64,000 nucleotides of DNA from Triplophysa rosa. Taxonomy: Eukaryota > Chordata > Actinopteri > Cypriniformes > Nemacheilidae. Location: contig NC_079895.1 in assembly GCF_024868665.1 (NCBI RefSeq), forward strand, positions 7,013,069 through 7,077,068. Reading direction: 5' to 3'. Each line of letters begins with the position of its first letter. Positions within the stretch are counted from its first letter, which is position 1. This document shows, piece after piece, positions 46,301-60,800 of this stretch. The position numbers were made by a program, and so were the translations under genes. The notes beneath the pieces were generated by a model. It was not told the DNA's origin, did no database searches, and worked only from the letters and a program-made list of their open reading frames with translations.

Positions 46301-48792
46301 ACAATGGTTACAAAACCTCGCTCTGACATCAATATCAAATCAAAACCAAGCTTAGCTTGACTAATAGCATTGTTATTATAGTTTGTTTATTATTTTAACA
46401 GATATCATTATAATACTGTTATCATACATTCTTTTGGCCATGATAATAGTGTAGTGAAGATTTGATTATGTGACAACCCTAGCCATATAACACATTGAAA
46501 AGCACTGCCTGTCCTCCGATTCATTCATAAAACCCTCCAGTAGTTTAATTAAAAAACTTACTATAATATAATCTTTATTAGCATTAGCATAAGGTTAACT
46601 CGGAGGGGATTGAAATTTAAATTGGTTCATTGCACTTAAAGGTAAGGTTAATTCACACCAAAATGGAAACTCTGTCATCATTGACTCTCCCTTATATCAT
46701 TTCAAACCGGTTATGACTTTCCATCGAACACAAAAGGAGTCTTTTTACAGAATCTCCAAACTGCTCCTTTCATTACAATGAAAACCACAGTGACCACAGG
46801 AAGCCAAGTTACAATAAACTCAAAATTGCACCATTAATATAATACGTGGGTGGCCAAATAAAGTCGGAAAGGAAAAGTTCCCCCGGACGTGAAAATTAAG
46901 GCATTATCCAGAAATCAATCTTCTCGTCTAAAACTTTAAAATGATTTGAATTATCTAAACATGTAACATATGGAGTATGAAATGGGTCTTACCTGGTTAA
47001 CTTTGGCAGGTGTAAGAATCATATCCAGCACGCCGGCCCAGCCGGCAACAACGCCTGTGGGCACGGAGTAGGCGAGTGCTATCATCAGGAACCGCATGTT
47101 GCTGAAAAAGCAAAAGATTAAGACTGATGAAAACGGCTAGCAATAGAACGCTACCAAACCACCTGAAGGGTGCATCTTTCGATTGCATGCGCCGCCCATC
47201 TTTGAAGGAGGAAAGGATCTTGCGGAGCTGTCATAAAGCTTAACATCAAAGCTCGTGCAACTTTGGAATCTCAAAGACTTTCGAGTTTCCTTCCTATACT
47301 TTCAAGCCTGTCACCAAACATTTATCCTACCCTGAAGCCTAGAGACAGAGATAAAGGTCTTCTGAGAAGATAAAATACACAGAATTGATAGCAGAAGCGG
47401 ATATCAGATTTAAAGCTGGGACAAAGACATGTCAAGCTGCAACGGCTTTGCTTTCCATTCTTTTAGTTAGCTTAACCAAACACGTTTCTCTGTGTCTGAA
47501 TGACCTTAAGGAAATGAAAATAAAGGAATGTGCACATCTACACAACATCTAATAAAATACAACCTGTTCAGCAAAGCTATGCATAATATAAAAACTGTGT
47601 CTGCAAGATTTTACGTTTGTAAGGCAAAATGAAAATACTTCAAATTATCTATGTGATTCACTAACAAGTGTTTTTCGCCAACAAATCCCTTTCTGAAGTC
47701 AAGCAACAACAAAGCTGTTCTGAAGATACACCCGTTATTACGAACACAGAGCATGGTTTAGTGGTTTAGGCAATATTGTGGTAATCCTGCCTTGAGCCCC
47801 TGCTATGTCAGATGATTTTTCTTTATGTATTACCATTTTTATGAGCATCTATGCAGTCGCAGGATTGTTGTGGTTGAGCATGGTGAGAATTACATTCTGG
47901 AATTTGTCTTTATGTGAGCCTTCTGGCAGCCCTTCAATAACTCCAAACCAAATTACAATCACCCACCTAGCCCTTTCACTTCTCTACCTATTTTCCTCAA
48001 GTGTCCCAGACTGTGCCTTCCCAATTACCCGAGAGAAAACAGAGCACCTGAAACCCATCACGAGCGCTCTCCAAAAGCGCTTCGTTTATATTTTTTGAGG
48101 TGGAATGTAGTGTGGCATTTACTTGTTGCTGGTTTGTTCTTAGCCATTTGTGTCTTTTAGTCACCTGCCACTTACCACAAACTTGGTATACTTTGGAGTC
48201 CTGTAACTTTGTTAAAGTCTATTGTGCCTCAGATATTTCTCCTGAGAAAAAGACCCAGAAATCTCAAAAATGTCGCAGGTTTAGAAGAGATTGCAGTGTC
48301 TCAAACTGAGCTCAGATTTGCCAAGTTTGCAATCCAAAGTCAATATTATTGAAGATTTTAATATGAACTAAAAAAGATTTTTATCAAATCTACCCAAATC
48401 CAGATGGTTTTATTTATCAAATTCATTTTAAACCTCAACGTTATTAATGCATTTTAACAATAGCCTCGTTTATTTCCATTTTTAATTCAAGGAGAGACGA
48501 AATTGATACTTAAAATAACTGAGACAATGAAAGAGCAACCTGTGAGCAATAACATTTTCTTTTGTTTTTTATACATTTAAAATATTAACCCTGTAGGTAG
48601 GATAAACTACTAATTTAACTGAAATTTATGAATTATAAATATATAATTGAGCAATTTTACACAATAACGTATATTTAATATTTACTGTATTTTTACAAAA
48701 TAGTCATATCAAATGTTAAAATAAATATAAAATAAGCACAAGTGGACCATTTGGCTTGACCACATAATGCTCAAGTCGAACATTTTTTTAGC

Positions 48793-48859
<67 letters not shown>

Positions 48860-51800
48860 GTAAAAAAAATAATTTCTTTTAAGTTTCAATTTCTGTTCTA
48901 CATTATATTTACATTTATGCATTTGGCAGACGCTTTTATCCAAAGCGACTTACATTGCATTATACTATACATCTGTTTCTAAGTATGTGCAATCCCTGGG
49001 ATCGATGCTCATGCTCTAACCACTGAGCCACAGGAAAGCTTTATACTCTACTGTACTCGAAGGATACGTGAAAAGTGCCACCTGCAAAAAATCTTTGTGT
49101 CACTACAAATAATTGTGACCCTGGACCACAAAACCATTTATACATAATCTGAATAAATAAGATTTCCATTTTTGTTAGGATAGGACAATATTTGGCCAAG
49201 ATACAACCATTTGAAAATCTGGAATCTGAGGGTTCTAAAAAATCAAAATATTGAGAAAATCCCCTTTAAGTTTGTCCATCAGAGGCGCTGTAGCAGGCCG
49301 TTGCTATGAACATACAGGTTTGTTTTAATGCTTTCTATTGGCTTACCGCTGTAATGATGTTATGGAGAGTATATGAACCCGAAATTGGAAATTCTAAGCT
49401 TTACATAGATACCTAACTTTTGAGTGGGTAATTACCAAAGAGCGAGCATCAACGAGGCGTGTTTCCGGCCATTTTTGTTCGCGATTTTGCTGCATCCATT
49501 CATAAAAATAAAGATTTGATATATATATGGTAGGAAATTTACAAAATATCTTGATGATCTTTCCTTAACATCCAAATAATTTTTGGCATAACAGAAAAAT
49601 CTATCATTTTGATCCATCTAATGTATTGTTGGCTATTGCCACAAATATACCTGAGCCAATTATGACTGGTTTTGTGGTGCAGGGTCACAATTATCTGTGC
49701 TTCAGGTGTTTGAAGGAATCTACAGTGTGCAGAGAAGGACCAGGCATGCTTTCATTGTCTGTTTTGCTGTCTTTAAAAAGGGCAATCGTAAAAAAAACTG
49801 TTGATGAAATATCCTTTCTCACAACTGTACCTGTTTCATTAACCTCGCAGCGGGGGGAAATAGATATCCATGCACCTTTATTCCTCACCAAGAGCTTATT
49901 TAGATTATAGGATATGAGACTCTTTATTCAGTCTTTTAAAAGTTTTGGGGGAACTAGAAGTGCCATCAGCTAAGTGCCATTTGTCCTTGGCAGGGCCTGT
50001 TGAGATCTAATACCTCAGGATGAAGATTCAGCAAGACATGGTCGTTTTCATCTATCACAGTCTATCAATATTAATACTGTTCCATCTTTACTGCTACCAT
50101 AGTAATCAAACCCTAGATAATGGTTCCAGTAAAGGCCCAATGAAATAATGATGTTCTCTGCAAATGTGGGAGAAACAAGCACAAATAAGCCATTCTAAAA
50201 TAAGGCTGTAAGAGAAACAAGATGCACAAAACTTTTATGTCTCAACTTGAGGGTCACCACAGGACGCTTAGCTAATGATAATGATATATTTTAACTTATT
50301 TTAGCATGGTTTGTTGCCGCATACGTCTCCCACAGATGCAGATTACTATGGCAACATCAATGAGATGGTGTTAGTATATAGCGTTTACGAGTCTGCAAAT
50401 TTGTGTACGTACGGTTCGAGTTGATAATAAAGATTATTCGAAATGTACAAACTTTATGCAAAAATGCGCAGTAAATGAGACCCGACATCACAATCAAACA
50501 ACCCCAAATGAACTGTCCCAGTAGACCAGATGCTTTACAAAGCTCCATACGGATCCATTCGGATAAAACGTGAGACAGCCGTTGGAATGCTGCCTATCGG
50601 TGTGCTCCAGACAGCATGACTGTCTAAATGGGGCGACCCTGTCCAGCTCGTGAGGGCATCCATTCATTTTTGTTCTCAGACTTTTGTAAGTTCATGCAAC
50701 TGAGAGTTGCTGGGAAAGTTGTGTTGAGCGTGTCTCAGAGGGGTTGAACTGTTGGCAGTTTTAGTCTTTAACAGTGGATGCTCAACAGTCCATTTCAGCC
50801 ATTTTTTGATGCAAAAAACGCATTCAAACAGGGCTGTCTGCCTCTGATCTGAGAATCTGCAATTGTAAAGTTTTTTGAGAGGGCTCCTGCTTGCTGTAAA
50901 ACCGTGCCACACTGGTCAGACCGGCCTTGGTATCAGCATGTCCATGATCAGGACATTTTCTTCATTAAGGATGGGCAGCGTGTGTCATCATAAGGCTTGG
51001 TAATGAATCAGCAGGGACAGGATCTCATCTCTGATGTGCATGAAATGACAACCACGGCATATGGCGAGTGGCAAAAGGACAAGACCCAGTTCATTAAGAT
51101 TCTCTTTTGTATTAGCAGCATTAAAACTCCAGAGATCCCAGCGATATCAGAGAGAGACAGTGTGTGAATATACAAAAAGGCCTGAAATAACAGATGTCTA
51201 TTGTTGTGTCCTTTAGATGTATACAAAACGAGATCACTGGTGAATGCCAATGGGGAACACTGATATTTATCGTCCAAATCTGTTATTTGATATACATTAA
51301 GTATTGTAAGTAAATCTGGGGGAACAGTTCACTCACAAAATGAATCATTCTCATGCCATTGTGAATTAGGGTGATAAATGATGTGTCTTGGATGACAACG
51401 TACACAGTCAAGCAAAAAGTAACCCCTTATAAATTACAGTTTTACATCTTGTTGACAACTTTTGATCAATTTATAAGCATTCGTCATCAGATGTTGTAAT
51501 ATATAACATCTCCTATATAATTAGGAGGAGTAAAAGAAGGATCTTAAAAGTTAAGGGATCTAAAAAAAATCTTGAGTTTCTTTAAAGCAACATGTGTGGG
51601 TGTATTATCTGAACGATAAGTGAAAATGGGATTTAAAACCACAGAGATTAGTCTAATTCCAACCTGTAAACAAATTGAAATGATTGTTCTTAAATAAATA
51701 AAAATGTTGCTTTCCACTATACCTCAAACCCCACGCACATTGCATTGTTCAAAAATGACTATTGATAAGTTTGGATCTTCTTTTAAAACAGTCGAAACTA

Positions 51801-54800
51801 TTAAGCAAGACATCAGAGTCAATGATACCTGAGCAGTCTGCAGATGCTGCTCCTGTAGCTGAGACGCTGGCTGGCCGCTGCCACGCTGGGAGGAATGGGA
51901 GGTCTGGACGGGAAGTACAAGAGGACAGCCACGAAAAGTACCACGATCATGCCGAACTCTGAAAGTTCACAAACGCACAACATCATTCATCATGAAGATT
52001 CTAAGGTCTCGGACTAAAATCCATCTCTGGTAATTAGAAAAAGATCTTAACATGTCTGGCATTTCGGGGCAATTTTTAGATACTAAATTCAAATTAATGA
52101 GAGAGACAGAGAGAGTGGTATTCAAACCAACATCATTAACGGTGATTAGATGGCTCACATTAATCTGGAGTTAAACATGAGTCGAGCAGATTTATTACAA
52201 CCCTGGAGAGGGAGGAAATGCACAATGAAACAACTGATCAGCTCATTAACCCGAGTCCATGCAAAGCCCCAGCTTTCCAATATGCCCATCCAGCGCTACA
52301 ATTTGTAGGGGTGCAACCGAGTTCATTAGATAGTTGCTGTAGCAAAGGACAAGGATGAACCTTTTGGCAGACAGTATCTCAAAGCCTTACCATCTAACAC
52401 AGGTTGAGTTCCTAAATCTCTTTTTGTCCTCTGCTGGACTCTGTCCATATGATAAAGTAAGTGCCGTACCCTTGGACAGGACCCACACTTTTAGCTGGTT
52501 AATTTCAAAACTATATCATTTCTATAAATCGCCCCTTTTTTGTGATATAGTGCGGGTTTATAAAGGAGTCCTGGCTAGGGGTCCTATTTTATATTGGGAT
52601 ATGAATGATTTTAGATTACGGTAACATGTTGTATCAAGATGGCAGTTTTTGCTGGAAATGGCAGAAATCTTAATACTTATTTATATTCAAATGAATATGC
52701 ATTAGAAGACATTAGAATATCAATGAATATTTATGCAACATCACTGTTACATTTGGAAAATATCAATAATATAGAATAAGTAAGCGCAGTCACATTTTTG
52801 ACAGGCGATGCTTTTTGGTTGCTCTCGTGTGACAGAAAGACTTGCTCACTGAAAGTCTCAAAGAGCTGAAAACCGTCCAGCAAAAACTCCACCGGATGAC
52901 AGATTCAGCACTGTATATACCATCAACCCCCCCAGCCCTTGCTCCGCCCCTCTCTAATGGTTCCATTAGACTGGACAGACCATTGCCTCCTCGAAAGTTT
53001 TTCTTCAAGGAGCTTTTCCAAATCTGATGCATGTGGCTGAATCTTGATGCTCAATGTTGCACTAAATTTCTCATTGACCTCTAAGCCACCAGCAATTCAA
53101 TACCGTTCCAGCCCGCGAGAAAGTATGGCAATGTCTTTCAACTTAAACACAGTCAGCATATCAATCTATCATTGGGCAGGACTTCTCTCTCTTCCTAAAT
53201 GTTTTAATTTTCTGAATCAGTTAAGCAGAACAATGTGAGCCAGTCCTTATTGAGAAGTGAATGCAAAAGACGTCAAGACATTTGATTGTGGTATTTGGAG
53301 GCGGCATGGATTGCTTTCGAGTGATTGCTTTTCTGTTGTTGGGCAAAAGTAAAGAATAATTTACTATTGATTAAGAATAATAGTGGCAGACAGAAGCGCA
53401 CCTGTGTAAAGAACAAACTGTATACTGTCTTTAATGTGGTTCTGGTCCCAGTGGATGGTGCCGCTCACTATATGGGTTTCGTTGGGTGCGGGGACGACCA
53501 ACGGACCAATCAGAAAGGCTCCGGCTGACCCCAGATACCCGATCAGTGAGGCGATAGCGGTGGCTGTGGCCCTTTGATCTGGAGCAAACCAAGTGGTAGA
53601 TAGGAGAGGACCAGCACTCATAATGGTAGGACCAGCTAAACCATTCAGAAGTTGTCCTCCGTGAATTAACCTGTAGATTAAAAACACACAGACACAAAAA
53701 ATACTTATAGCAGCACAAGGAACCGTTCCTAAAACGGTTTCATATCACACAACTTTGTCAAAGCACACATCGTTCCCTACATATCTACGATAGGTGAGGT
53801 TTAGATTGCAGGGGAAACAAAAGAGCTTTATCTGTGAGAGAGAAAGACCGGGTCCCAGCGGGAAGGATCGAATACCCTAACCGTCTGAGTAAACGCTGCA
53901 GTGCTTGTCTCCGGGATAGATCCTGAACACTGGCAGAGATAGAGAGCGAGACGGAAACACTTTCCATTTTCTACAGCACAAATGCACAAAAGCAGACCGA
54001 AATGATCTTTTTGCTTGACAGTAATCGTCATCGAAAAGAACTAAGGGTTTCTTGTGTCAGACATTTCTAGTTTGCAATTGTCAAGAATTGAACAGACTAT
54101 TTTATGCTCTGTTCTTGTGTCGGCAAAGATGCCAATTTCTAGACTTTGGCCTGTCAAAAAGTGTCTGAGGGGTTGTAAAAAGTAGCTGTGAAGATGCACT
54201 CGGTGGAGGGAGAAAATTGATGGCATACTACATTTGAAAGCAGCTCAAAAGTGCATTTGCTTGGGCATACACATCATTTAAGGACTACTCGCCTGTCAAT
54301 CCACCAGTGAGGTAAAATAAGGGTTTTAAAATAAGATTTAAAACAAATTAACTTTCGTTTGCTGTAAGTGTTCTATTCATTAGTAAAAAAAATCGCTTTC
54401 GATATGGTTCCTCTGTATCGTTGGATGCTCCGATCAGGATTTTTGCAGCCGATACCGAGTACCAATTTCTTGTCATCGGGATCGGCCGATACAAGTCCGA
54501 CGCTTCAAGTTTTATATAACTGATATGTAAGTTCTCTGATCACCGTTAACCTTTTTTCAGATTAAGTAAACCAGGGCTAGTCAACTGGCGGCCCGTGGGC
54601 CAAATGTGGCCCGCCAATCATCTTTACCTGGCCCGCCTTAACATTTCAAATAAGTGGTGAGACTTTAAGAATGGTGTGCTATAAGAATTGCACATCCTGA
54701 GACGGCACATCTTTGAAAGTCAAAAACGCTAATTCCCGCGAATCATAACGATTGACGTCTTACAAAGCGATTTGATCGGTCTGTCCAAGAAACTTAATGT

Positions 54801-57800
54801 TTTTATAAAACGTTATAATTGGCCATCCACAGACAGGCGGTTTGCGCCTGTGAAAGGTGGCGTTCCAAAACGCGTCTTTTCCCTTGAAAGTAACTGCAGT
54901 AAGTGTACTACACAACGTGAAATGTTGTCTCAGATCAGGGAAAAACCATGTTGTTTTTATTACTGCATTCATTATGTATGATTTAAACAGCTATATTTAC
55001 AAAAACAGCTGTTCATCTCCATCCAGAACTAGCACTTCGAAGAATCTTCCCTTCTAAGTGCGTGGGGCAAATGAATGCGATTGGAATTCACCCGAAGATG
55101 CGGTAATATCCATATCTATGATAATAGCGTTCAGTTTCTTGCACAGATCAATTGATTCGCTTTATAAGACGCCTGTTTAACGTCAAGGGGCAGGGATTGC
55201 TTTTGTGCTGAATGTATTAGCATTTTTGACTTTTTTTATTTGACTTTCACCAATTCAACCAAATATCTTCATAAATATCTTCTTGAAAACACAATGCCAC
55301 CCACATCTTGGAAGTACTTGGGGACTGGGGGTGAGTAAAATAACAGCAATTTTATTTTTGGGTAAACTAATGCATTACGGAATACAGTATAAAATAGAAT
55401 GAAAAAAGACAATATCCCTTTTAATTAAACATAATGAAAAGGCACATTCAATTCAATTCAATTCAATTTTATTTATATAGCGCTTTTCACAATGTGCATT
55501 GTTCCAAAGCAGCTTTACAGGAGCAAATAAGAAAAACACAGAAAAGTAAAACACAGCACAGTGCATGGTGTTTATAGACCAAGCAAGATCATTATAATAA
55601 ATAATATCTAATAAATAAATGAATAAATAAATAAATGCAGTCTCCCGGTGAGCAAGCCAACACTGCACTGCTCTGCAATATTTGTGTGCATGTTTTAATA
55701 TATGAAGTAACAGCAACAAAGAAACTAGTTGAAGACCCCTCAAGTAAACCATTGATGTTGCCCTTGTTGTTATATTTTTGTTATATTTTTACAGTAATTA
55801 AACTTAAAAACGTAAGTGCCAAATCAGGTTTGTCGTATTAAATGCTTTAAATGCACCGTTCCTCCTTTCTTTGGAACATACAGGGCAAATAGTGAATTTT
55901 TCATTGTTTCTCAAGGCATTAAAGTAATTCCACACTGGTAATGACATGACTGCGGCACCAAATCATTTGAGTCCCAACGCATAATATACGTCCTCACGCA
56001 TTGATGTAATCAAAATGCGTCAAATCGGCCAAGTTTAGTGAGTACCGATCATCACATAAAATGTGATTATCGGCCGATACCAATCTGTGGAGCATCCCTT
56101 ATATAGTAGTATTATTTCAATGAGAATTCTGTTTTAATCATCCTGTTTTTGCTAGATGAAAAATAAACTTGTATAAAAAGTATATCCAAGAGAATTTCAC
56201 ACTCTTTTTTTTTTTAGGATGTACAGTTTGCGAAGGATTTCTGAAGTCACTACAAGTCACTGATCCATGAATGTGATGCTGTCCTCCATGCCCAGCCAAA
56301 TCTTGTGAGAACAGCTCCCTTGACTCATTCCATCTCTCTATTCTAGTATGTTGACATCTGATTTGCAGTGTGCTGTTCATGCATTACTACAGCATGTTAC
56401 TCTACCAGACTACAGCTCCTGACACTGGATTCATGATTAAACCTGTCCCATCTGTCCTGCATTGAAATACACTCTGGGATGTTTCTGAATATGTAGAAGT
56501 AGATTACATTTACATGGACTGCAAATAGCATTGTGATACACCTCACGTAGCTCATAATTGGACGGAAGGTGATTCTAAATCCCAAACCTTGAGCCGATCA
56601 TTTTGACTTTAAGGCATTTGTCAATTACTGTTGGAAACAAAAAAAAAAGTGACTTTAAATCACATGCGAGACAGTGGCTGATATTGCCCAATAAATCATG
56701 CCATAGGCCAAATTACTCCATTTTAGATTGATTCTTCAAACTTATTTTAACTAAGCAACATGTGAGAAGCTACAAAAGACTGAATGCAAGCAGTGCTGCC
56801 TATGTATTTCCGGTAAAATCTCAGGGGGCGGAAAAGCTTCCGGGTGGAATTCACCCATAGCAAATGTGCTTTACCAACACTGTGGATACATTAATTTGGT
56901 TTTATTTGTACAGATTGTAATGTAAATAAAAATAACGTAATTATATAAATATATACTTAGACATTTCTGTACTGTACATATTTGTTTCTGTACGTAATAT
57001 GCATTATATGTGCACTCATCCATATCTTTGTTCTTAGTGTGTACTTTGGAAGAGAGAGCTAAAATGTCGTTGTATGCAGCAGTAACATGACAATAAAGAT
57101 ATTCTATTATCAAAATGAGATCCATTAATGTAAGCTTGTAGATTCGAAAGCAGTGTTAAAATAAAGTTCATAAAAACAGTAAGGTACTCAAAGCTGTGTT
57201 ATATAAATATAGTAAGCTGCACATGATGACCCAAACATCCCTTTGTAGTTAATATATACACAATAAAGAACAGATATTTGACTTTGTACATTATTACTTA
57301 ATTGTAAAAAGTCTGGAACCTTGTTATGAGTAAAGATTTGTAAATGTTTGACCTCCTGCAATCATTCTTCAAAAGACCTTAAACTCGAAGCAAAATGAGA
57401 TATTAGAAAGGAGATATAAGAAATGTGAGGTCAAAAGCGGGGTGGCAATTTAGTTCTAGATGATCTGGCACAGACAATGTCAGGGGGGATATTCTTTTGT
57501 AATAAATCTGCTCAGCCGATAGAATTTGAATACAAATGTTATACTCTTTATGAATGGCACCTTAACCAATTCCTTCTAAAATGTAACTAAAGAAGCGGTA
57601 TAAACTGACCAAAACAGGCTGGCTCTGCCAAAAATTCAAACTACAATACAATGCCAAAATAAAAAGAGGGACCAGATGGAATTTCAAACATGTTGTCGAA
57701 ATTTAGATCAAAGCCAATAATGACATGAAATTATGTTCATCTACAGAGGAGAGAAAAACAAGAATCTAATCAAAAGACTGCCTGAAACCCTACTCAACTC

Positions 57801-60800
57801 GGCATGCAAGGAACGCAACGCTGCTTCTAAACAGGTGACGTATCAACGCAGCGCTCAAAAATGTTGATGGCCCAATAATACGTGAGAGACGGAGACTTTT
57901 AGCTCAGATGACAGAACCTATTGGGGCATGAACTGCACTGTCACTGTATTTTACATTTATTGATCCTCAATTTAATCAAATCAAAATGGGTTTATTGTGT
58001 TCTTGTAGGACATCAGGTTGAGCATTGCGTTTGAAGCACAAAGGTCATGAGTTCGATTCCCAGGGACAAACATGCTGATAAATGTATATGTTGAATGTGC
58101 TGTAAGATGCTTTGCCACTGTACCTGATTAATATCCAGCTATTATTGCACATTAACCTTTTCTCTAAAGAAACATTAAAGGTGCACTGTGGAAGATAAAA
58201 GGGATAGTCCACCCAGAAATGAAAATTCTGTCGTCATTTACTTACTCCCATGTTGTTCCAAACCTGTATAAATGTCTTTGTTCTACCAAACACAAAGGAA
58301 GATATTTGGAGGAATGTCAGTAACCAAACAGATCGCTTCCCCCATTTAATACCATAGTAGGGGAAATAAATACAGTCAATGGGGGACGAGATCTGTTTGG
58401 CTACTGACATTCTTCCAAATATCTTCCTTCATGTTTAGCAGAACAAAGAAATTTATACAGGTTTGGAACAATCTGAGGGTGAGTCAATGATGACAGAATG
58501 TTCAATTTTGGGTGAACAATTCCTTTAAGGGGTATTGACAGAAATACAATATAATATACATAACTATGTCTTCAGAGGTGTATAAAGACCGAACATAATG
58601 AAGCGTTATGTTTTTATTACCTTAGAATGAGCTATTTCTATCTACATACACTGCGGGAGCCCCAATACATGGAATTCGCCATGTTGTTTCTACAGTAGCC
58701 CTAAACTGACAAATTGGTCTACAAAGCACATTTCGTAAATGTTATGTCCTTCAGCAAAGAAGCAAAAAAGTGACGACATCTTAGTTCTGTGTCAGCCGCC
58801 GTAGTGCTTTGAAAGGGAGAGTGGAGGGGTGGAGTGAGCCGTTGGTTGCAATTCACAACCTCATCGCCAGATGCCACTAAATTTCATACAGTGGATCTTT
58901 AATATTTAATAAGCAATAAAAATAGTTTATTAGACATACAAGGTGGTAGTGTGGAGGCCAGAAAAAAATATTGGCATGGTAAGTAAAAAGATGAAAAAAA
59001 TATATATATTTATTGTTTCATATATTGTTGAGCCCTGCACGGCCAAAACACCAATCATAAAAATGACCAACACACACAGCAGCAGCCTCCAATCAAAGCC
59101 CACTTCTATCTGAATACATCTACACTGACGGAAACAATTGGTGTTGATTTGAGAACAATCGTTGGCTTTGTAAGCAAACAACGAAATAAAAATGTATTTT
59201 TCATGCTATGTTCTGCGATGATTGCATCTACACAGTACACAGACCCTTCTGACATGAAACTGAAGCCTTTGCTTAATAATACATGCTGTGTATGAGCAAG
59301 GGTAACCAAATATTTCAAAGAAATTCATAAATAGCTCCTCTGATTAAACAAATGTTTCTAAATGCTTCTTAAACTACCCAAAAAGGGACTGAGTTTATGC
59401 AAGCTTCACAAACTGAATACATCTTATGAGTGGAAAAAGACAAAACAAATTCTTAATGAAACATTTACAAATTTTGTGGAAGCAAGACTTTCCGAAAACA
59501 TTCACTCAATTTCATCAGTAACCAATATGACTCTCATGAAAGCTTTTCTATAATTCCTACAGCAAAGCTTTCATAATTTTCTGTTTAAGTGATAGTTCAC
59601 ACAACAATGTAATGTAAATGTAACAACAATTCTGTCATCCCTTAACACCATTTCTTTCCAAATATGTGAATTGTTTCCTTTTGTAAAACACAAGAGAAAA
59701 CATGTTCATTCACAAAGAACGTAAATGGTGACTAAGGCTGTCACCATTCACAATGAAACCATTCAGCTTCAACATTCTGCCTAACTCCTTTTGTTTTCCA
59801 CAGCTGAAAGAAAAATCACAATACAACTTGAGGATTTGTAAACAATTTTCATTAATGGGGTGAACTATCCTTTTAAACCTTGAACTGTCAAACTAAATAA
59901 TTCATTCAGATCCGAACTGCTCTTTCAACCGTACCGTATCTATGATTACTATCATCCTCAAGCAGAATCACTTGTTATACAAGACGCTCATTCCCTTTTC
60001 AATGAGAATCCTTTCCTAACGCAAATGCTGACACCTAGTGGTAACTGTGTACCTAATCTCCATTCTATTTACAGAGCATTCGGCGATGTTGAAGTCACGG
60101 GATCATAATGCATGACGTGTATGCCTCCCACTTCCTAACACCTTTCAGGTGTCTGTCACCCTTGCTAAACCAAAGGCTTTCAGTAGCTCTCCGTAAACCC
60201 AGCTTTTATAGTTTAAACTCGCACATCTGATGACTCAGGTCCTGTTAAACTCTCACTGGAGGAACATCATGCAAGTCATGAGGTCTGTGAATCAATCCTA
60301 AACAGCCCTGCGGTACTTTTGCGATTGCTGTACTTCCACTCTTCACTTCCTACAGATCTGCCTGCAAGGCCTGGTTTCTCTAAATAAGAGACGTGCTCAT
60401 TATTTTTGCATTGAAAGAAAACAGCCGGCTGAATTATGCTTGCTGACTATGCCACTTTGTAACAACACCGTAAGCTTGGCTTTTGAAATATAAAACACTC
60501 AATAAAAAGTTGACTCACTTTGTATCAATCAAGAGAGTCGACACATTAAGTGCCCCCGCGCTGAAACGGGCTATTACATTAGCAATGGCTGTAGGCAGCA
60601 ACTACATGCAATGAATCTTTGTGTTTTAATGTGCTTTTGCAGAATATATAAAACAATAAACATAACCTCTGCTATGCCTCCCATGAAACAGTGTTAAAAA
60701 GCTTTTCCTGTTTTATATCGACTGAACGCATGAGATTACATAACTGGAAGGTCAATGTTTCACTATCATATTTCTGCTTGTTCTAGTATTGTGAGAGCTG

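Larger units (their letters stand above)
44406..46992 (-). other. slc49a4 intron with a hAT-like fragment
   Basis: Element fragment at 46160-46481, MITE fragment at 46637-46745, A/T-rich low complexity at 45150-45260 (AAATAAAT words). Otherwise unique. Confidence 0.7.
47102..51828 (-). other. slc49a4 intron with SINE and a full transposon copy
   Basis: Contains a microsatellite (48798-48860), a SINE (48905-49036) and the element 49115-49688. From 47110 to 48700 and from 49700 to 51820 I see unique sequence. Confidence 0.7.
54421..56100. mobile_element. Transposon with GGATGCTCCGATC ends, containing other repeats
   Basis: The left end GGATGCTCCGATCAGG with ATCGGCCGATACAAG is mirrored by TTATCGGCCGATACCAATCT and GGAGCATCC at 56062-56097. 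The interior carries an AGGGCTAGTCAACTGGCGGC repeat from 54572 and a TTCAATTTTATTTATATAGC repeat at 55447-55560. The element's span is therefore inflated by later insertions. Confidence 0.65.

Noticed and set aside
48980..49036. Possible tRNA gene
   Set aside because: A and B boxes are present but the segment continues into a SINE tail and has no acceptor stem; called a SINE.
52355..52624. 89-codon plus-strand frame
   Set aside because: Looked briefly like a retroelement fragment but no motif could be named; left unassigned.
53431..53718. Second minus-strand frame over slc49a4 exon 3
   Set aside because: Frame-shifted shadow of the real exon.
58930..59181. Hydrophobic minus-strand frame with a possible membrane segment
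   Set aside because: Not in phase with any slc49a4 exon, the homologous protein has no such segment at this point, and there are no splice sites to fit it.
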